DNA of 14,977 nt, taken from an uncultured Burkholderiales bacterium. Lineage in GTDB: Bacteria > Pseudomonadota > Gammaproteobacteria > Burkholderiales > Burkholderiaceae_D. The notes under the pieces are model-generated. The model did not search any database and was not told the origin of the DNA. It saw only the letters and a program-made list of their open reading frames with translations. Each line of letters begins with the position of its first letter. The stretch's first letter is position 1. The stretch lies in the NCBI GenBank assembly GCA_903904635.1, contig CAIVDH010000271.1, positions 1 through 14,977 of the forward strand, in the 5' to 3' direction. Below, piece after piece: positions 12,988-14,977 of the stretch. The translations under genes were made by a program, and so were the position numbers.

Positions 12988-14295
12988 ATGCGCACCGATC
13001 ACTCCAGCACCATGTATCTGCGCATGCTCTCGCGCAGTACCGCAAAGGCAATGTCCAACTGGCATGTACAGCCTTTGCCGTTTGCTTTGGTCTCAGCCCA
13101 TGGCCGTATAGAACGCACTGGTGTAGCTTCACTCACCTCGCTGGCTGCCTTTATCGCGCGAGTCAGGCGCGTTGTATTGATCATGGCGGCCAGTGATGTG
13201 ACCTTGTTACGTATGGCTGTGCCGCCGCTGTCTTCTGCCAAACTTAAAGCGGCACTACCTTCGCTGGTGGAAGATCATTTGATTACCGATCCAGCGCAAT
13301 GCGTACTATCAGTCGGGCCACATGCAGCCGGCATGCGCACGATTGCCGTCATAGAGCGCGACTGGCTGCGCGAGATTGTTGATGTCATCAGAAATTTTGG
13401 TGGGCAGCGTATCTTCGCCTATGCAGCGCAGTCATGTTTGCCTTTACCTGCCTCTGGCACAGCCGAATCTGTGTCTGCTGCAATTACACAAATAAACAAT
13501 CATATTGATCTAGCGCTACGCCTTACTGAGCACGAAGGCATGGGCTTGCCGTTATTAGCAACGCAGGCCGGTCAGCATATTGAATTTGATGCGTGTCTTA
13601 ACTTGCAGACACTGGCAGGGCATCGTCCAGTGGAATTAATCGTGCCGGCGCAACAAAAAGAACAATATCAACATGCTGTGGATCAGCTGCCAGCAGGGTC
13701 GAGCCACATTGTATTGATTGAAGATAATTGGCAAACCTGGGTAGCGGGCGCAGAACAGGCTGAGCCAGATTTGATGACGGGTCTTGAGTCAGTCAGTACG
13801 CAAACATTTAACTGGCGCATCTGGCGCTGGCCGGTCTGGTTGATGGCGTTGTTGTTGAGTCTGAATATAATCGCGCTTTATTTGTCTTGGTGGCAATTGA
13901 AAAGCGAAGGCGATGCAATACGCGCTTCAATGAGACGTATGTATCAGGTTGCTTTTCCAGATGACACTGTGATTGTGGATCCGCTGGTTCAACTACAACA
14001 AAAAATCTCCGCACAGCGACTGGCACATGGCGAAGTTGCATCAGATGATTTTTTAATGCTCATCGCGATATTGTCCGAATCCTTAAGCGCAGCACCTACC
14101 AATTCGGGCAATGCAAAAAATAAATTGGTAGCCGCGCTCAATTATCGACAAGCGACACTTGAAGTGCGATTCAAGCCAGGTGCGATACCACCGCTGGCAT
14201 CAGCGCGTGCATTTTTTTCTTCGCGCAAACTTAGTCTTACTACTATGCCTGAGCAAGATAAGGTTGTTGTCTGGCAGATCAGGAATATGCGATGA
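12988..14295 (+). CDS. gspL: Type II secretion platform protein GspL
   Basis: GspL is a bitopic inner-membrane protein that couples the cytoplasmic ATPase GspE to the assembly platform through its cytosolic domain. The 435 residues comprise an N-terminal cytosolic actin-like domain (to about 275), a single transmembrane helix at about 281-300 (within WPVWLMALLLSLNIIALYLS) and a periplasmic domain (about 305-435) with the ferredoxin-like fold expected for GspL. The ATG at 12988 places SSTMYLRMLSR where related proteins begin with a similar strand; an internal ATG at 13012 is a less likely alternative. There is no strong ribosome site. It lies 7 bases after gspK and overlaps gspM by four bases (ATGA). 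Confidence 0.9.
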   Translation: MRTDHSSTMYLRMLSRSTAKAMSNWHVQPLPFALVSAHGRIERTGVASLTSLAAFIARVRRVVLIMAASDVTLLRMAVPPLSSAKLKAALPSLVEDHLITDPAQCVLSVGPHAAGMRTIAVIERDWLREIVDVIRNFGGQRIFAYAAQSCLPLPASGTAESVSAAITQINNHIDLALRLTEHEGMGLPLLATQAGQHIEFDACLNLQTLAGHRPVELIVPAQQKEQYQHAVDQLPAGSSHIVLIEDNWQTWVAGAEQAEPDLMTGLESVSTQTFNWRIWRWPVWLMALLLSLNIIALYLSWWQLKSEGDAIRASMRRMYQVAFPDDTVIVDPLVQLQQKISAQRLAHGEVASDDFLMLIAILSESLSAAPTNSGNAKNKLVAALNYRQATLEVRFKPGAIPPLASARAFFSSRKLSLTTMPEQDKVVVWQIRNMR

Positions 14296-14786
14296 ATCGC
14301 TGGCGTGAAATCATAGTGGCTTACTGGCAGGCGCGCACGCAGCGTGAACGTACCATTCTTTTAGGCAGCGCTTTGCTGCTTGCGTTGATGCTGCTTAATC
14401 TAGGGGTTGTGTCGCCGGCAATAGAGGGGCGCGCCGCATGGAAAAAAAACTTGCCGGCCTTGCGCGCACAGCAAGCGCAAATGCAGATCTTGCTTGCTAA
14501 ATTAAAAGCTACTCCCGTCACCGCAGCCACTGCAAAAAATATTCCGCCAGTTTCTCGCAAATTCATCGAAAGCAGCCTGACCGCAAAAGGCTTAAAGCCA
14601 GATAGCTTATCGGTCAATGGTGACATGGTCATTTTGCAACTCACTAATCATTCTTTTTCTTCTTTGATTGGCTGGTTACAAGAAATGCAAAGCAGCGCTC
14701 AACTGCGTGTGACTGAGGCCAATGTGTCAGCGCAGCAGCAAGCAGATCGTGTTGATGTCACATTGAGCTTGCGTCAGGCGAGCTGA
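14292..14786 (+). CDS. gspM: Type II secretion platform protein GspM
   Basis: GspM is a small inner-membrane partner of GspL in the assembly platform. The 164 residues show a basic cytosolic start (to about 21), one transmembrane helix at about 22-42, a coiled-coil-like stretch at about 50-75 and a periplasmic ferredoxin-like domain at about 85-164 with IGWLQEMQSS (126-135), typical of the family. GspM sequences are weakly conserved, so the call rests on topology, size and position between gspL and gspN. Its start overlaps the gspL stop as ATGA, and its stop overlaps the next start as TGATG. Confidence 0.88.
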   Translation: MNRWREIIVAYWQARTQRERTILLGSALLLALMLLNLGVVSPAIEGRAAWKKNLPALRAQQAQMQILLAKLKATPVTAATAKNIPPVSRKFIESSLTAKGLKPDSLSVNGDMVILQLTNHSFSSLIGWLQEMQSSAQLRVTEANVSAQQQADRVDVTLSLRQAS

Positions 14787-14977
14787 TGAAACGTGTGCTG
14801 ATATGGAGCTTGGCCGGCTTGTTAGTAATGGGATTAATTTTCCTTGTTTTATTGCCGGCGGCATGGTTTGCCAAGGTCATTGAGCAAAAAGCCGGAGGAC
14901 GCATTGCCTTGGGTGAGGTAGAGGGAAGCGTATGGCGGGGTTCGGCTTTTATCGGCACGCTGAAAGAACATGACGCG
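14786..14977 (+). CDS. gspN: Type II secretion protein GspN (3' truncated by window)
   Basis: Sixty-four codons are visible before the window ends, with no stop. The product starts MKRVLIWSLAGLLV, with a transmembrane helix at about 5-28 followed by a periplasmic region containing LGEVEGSVWRGSAF (42-55), the G-x-(I/V)-W-x-G pattern typical of GspN N-termini. GspN is an accessory inner-membrane-anchored protein found in a subset of type II systems, with an incompletely defined role. The call is supported by position directly after gspM with a one-base overlap. Confidence 0.85.
   Translation, partial: MKRVLIWSLAGLLVMGLIFLVLLPAAWFAKVIEQKAGGRIALGEVEGSVWRGSAFIGTLKEHDA

Noticed and set aside
1..14977. 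Search for mobile elements, CRISPR repeats, tRNA/rRNA, toxin-antitoxin or defence genes.
   Set aside because: No transposase, integrase, regularly spaced repeat, cloverleaf or recognisable defence family was seen; the window reads as core chromosome.

Overview
The window is an ordinary-looking chromosomal segment of a betaproteobacterium, most likely Burkholderiales and probably Oxalobacteraceae (Herminiimonas/Janthinobacterium-like). This rests on the protein families and gene order (argB, HAD nucleotidase, slmA; then gpmA-envC-ctpA-moeB; then rhodanese-grxC-secB-gpsA; then gspG-N) and on fairly balanced base composition. The genus is inferred from recalled resemblance; no search was run. 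I see no insertion sequence, phage gene, CRISPR array, tRNA or rRNA. Every large open frame belongs to a recognisable family, so I found no convincing undescribed multi-gene system.

Layout. (1) 106-2358, plus strand: argB (arginine biosynthesis), a HAD-type pyrimidine 5'-nucleotidase and slmA (nucleoid occlusion). (2) 2374-6836, minus strand, transcribed as gpmA > envC > ctpA > moeB: glycolytic phosphoglycerate mutase, the non-catalytic LytM activator of division amidases, a carboxyl-terminal processing protease, and a MoeB/ThiF-type sulfur-carrier adenylyltransferase. A perfect 10-bp hairpin lies between ctpA and moeB. (3) 6935-9679, plus strand, divergent from gpmA: membrane-anchored rhodanese (YibN-like), glutaredoxin 3, SecB chaperone, a secreted tandem-SH3 protein and gpsA. 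Blocks 2 and 3 share their backbone with the gpmM-envC / yibN-grxC-secB-gpsA locus of gammaproteobacteria, but a cofactor-dependent GpmA sits where those bacteria carry the unrelated GpmM. (4) 9680-10055: an AT-rich intergenic region with a candidate sigma70 promoter and a pair of inverted repeats that both contain the same 9-mer, TGACCATGC. (5) 10056-14977, plus strand: a tightly packed type II secretion operon gspG-H-I-J-K-L-M-N, with gspN cut by the window edge. It encodes the whole pseudopilus, two inner-membrane platform proteins and the start of GspN. GspC, D, E and F are not in the window.

Functional themes. Envelope and division: SlmA, EnvC and CtpA. Protein export: SecB delivers preproteins to Sec, and the Gsp machine exports folded exoproteins. 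Redox and sulfur handling: rhodanese, Grx3 and MoeB. Central metabolism: GpmA, GpsA and ArgB. Several frames open at upstream codons that I do not accept as starts (moeB, gspG, gspI, gspK); my preferred starts and reasons are given in each entry.
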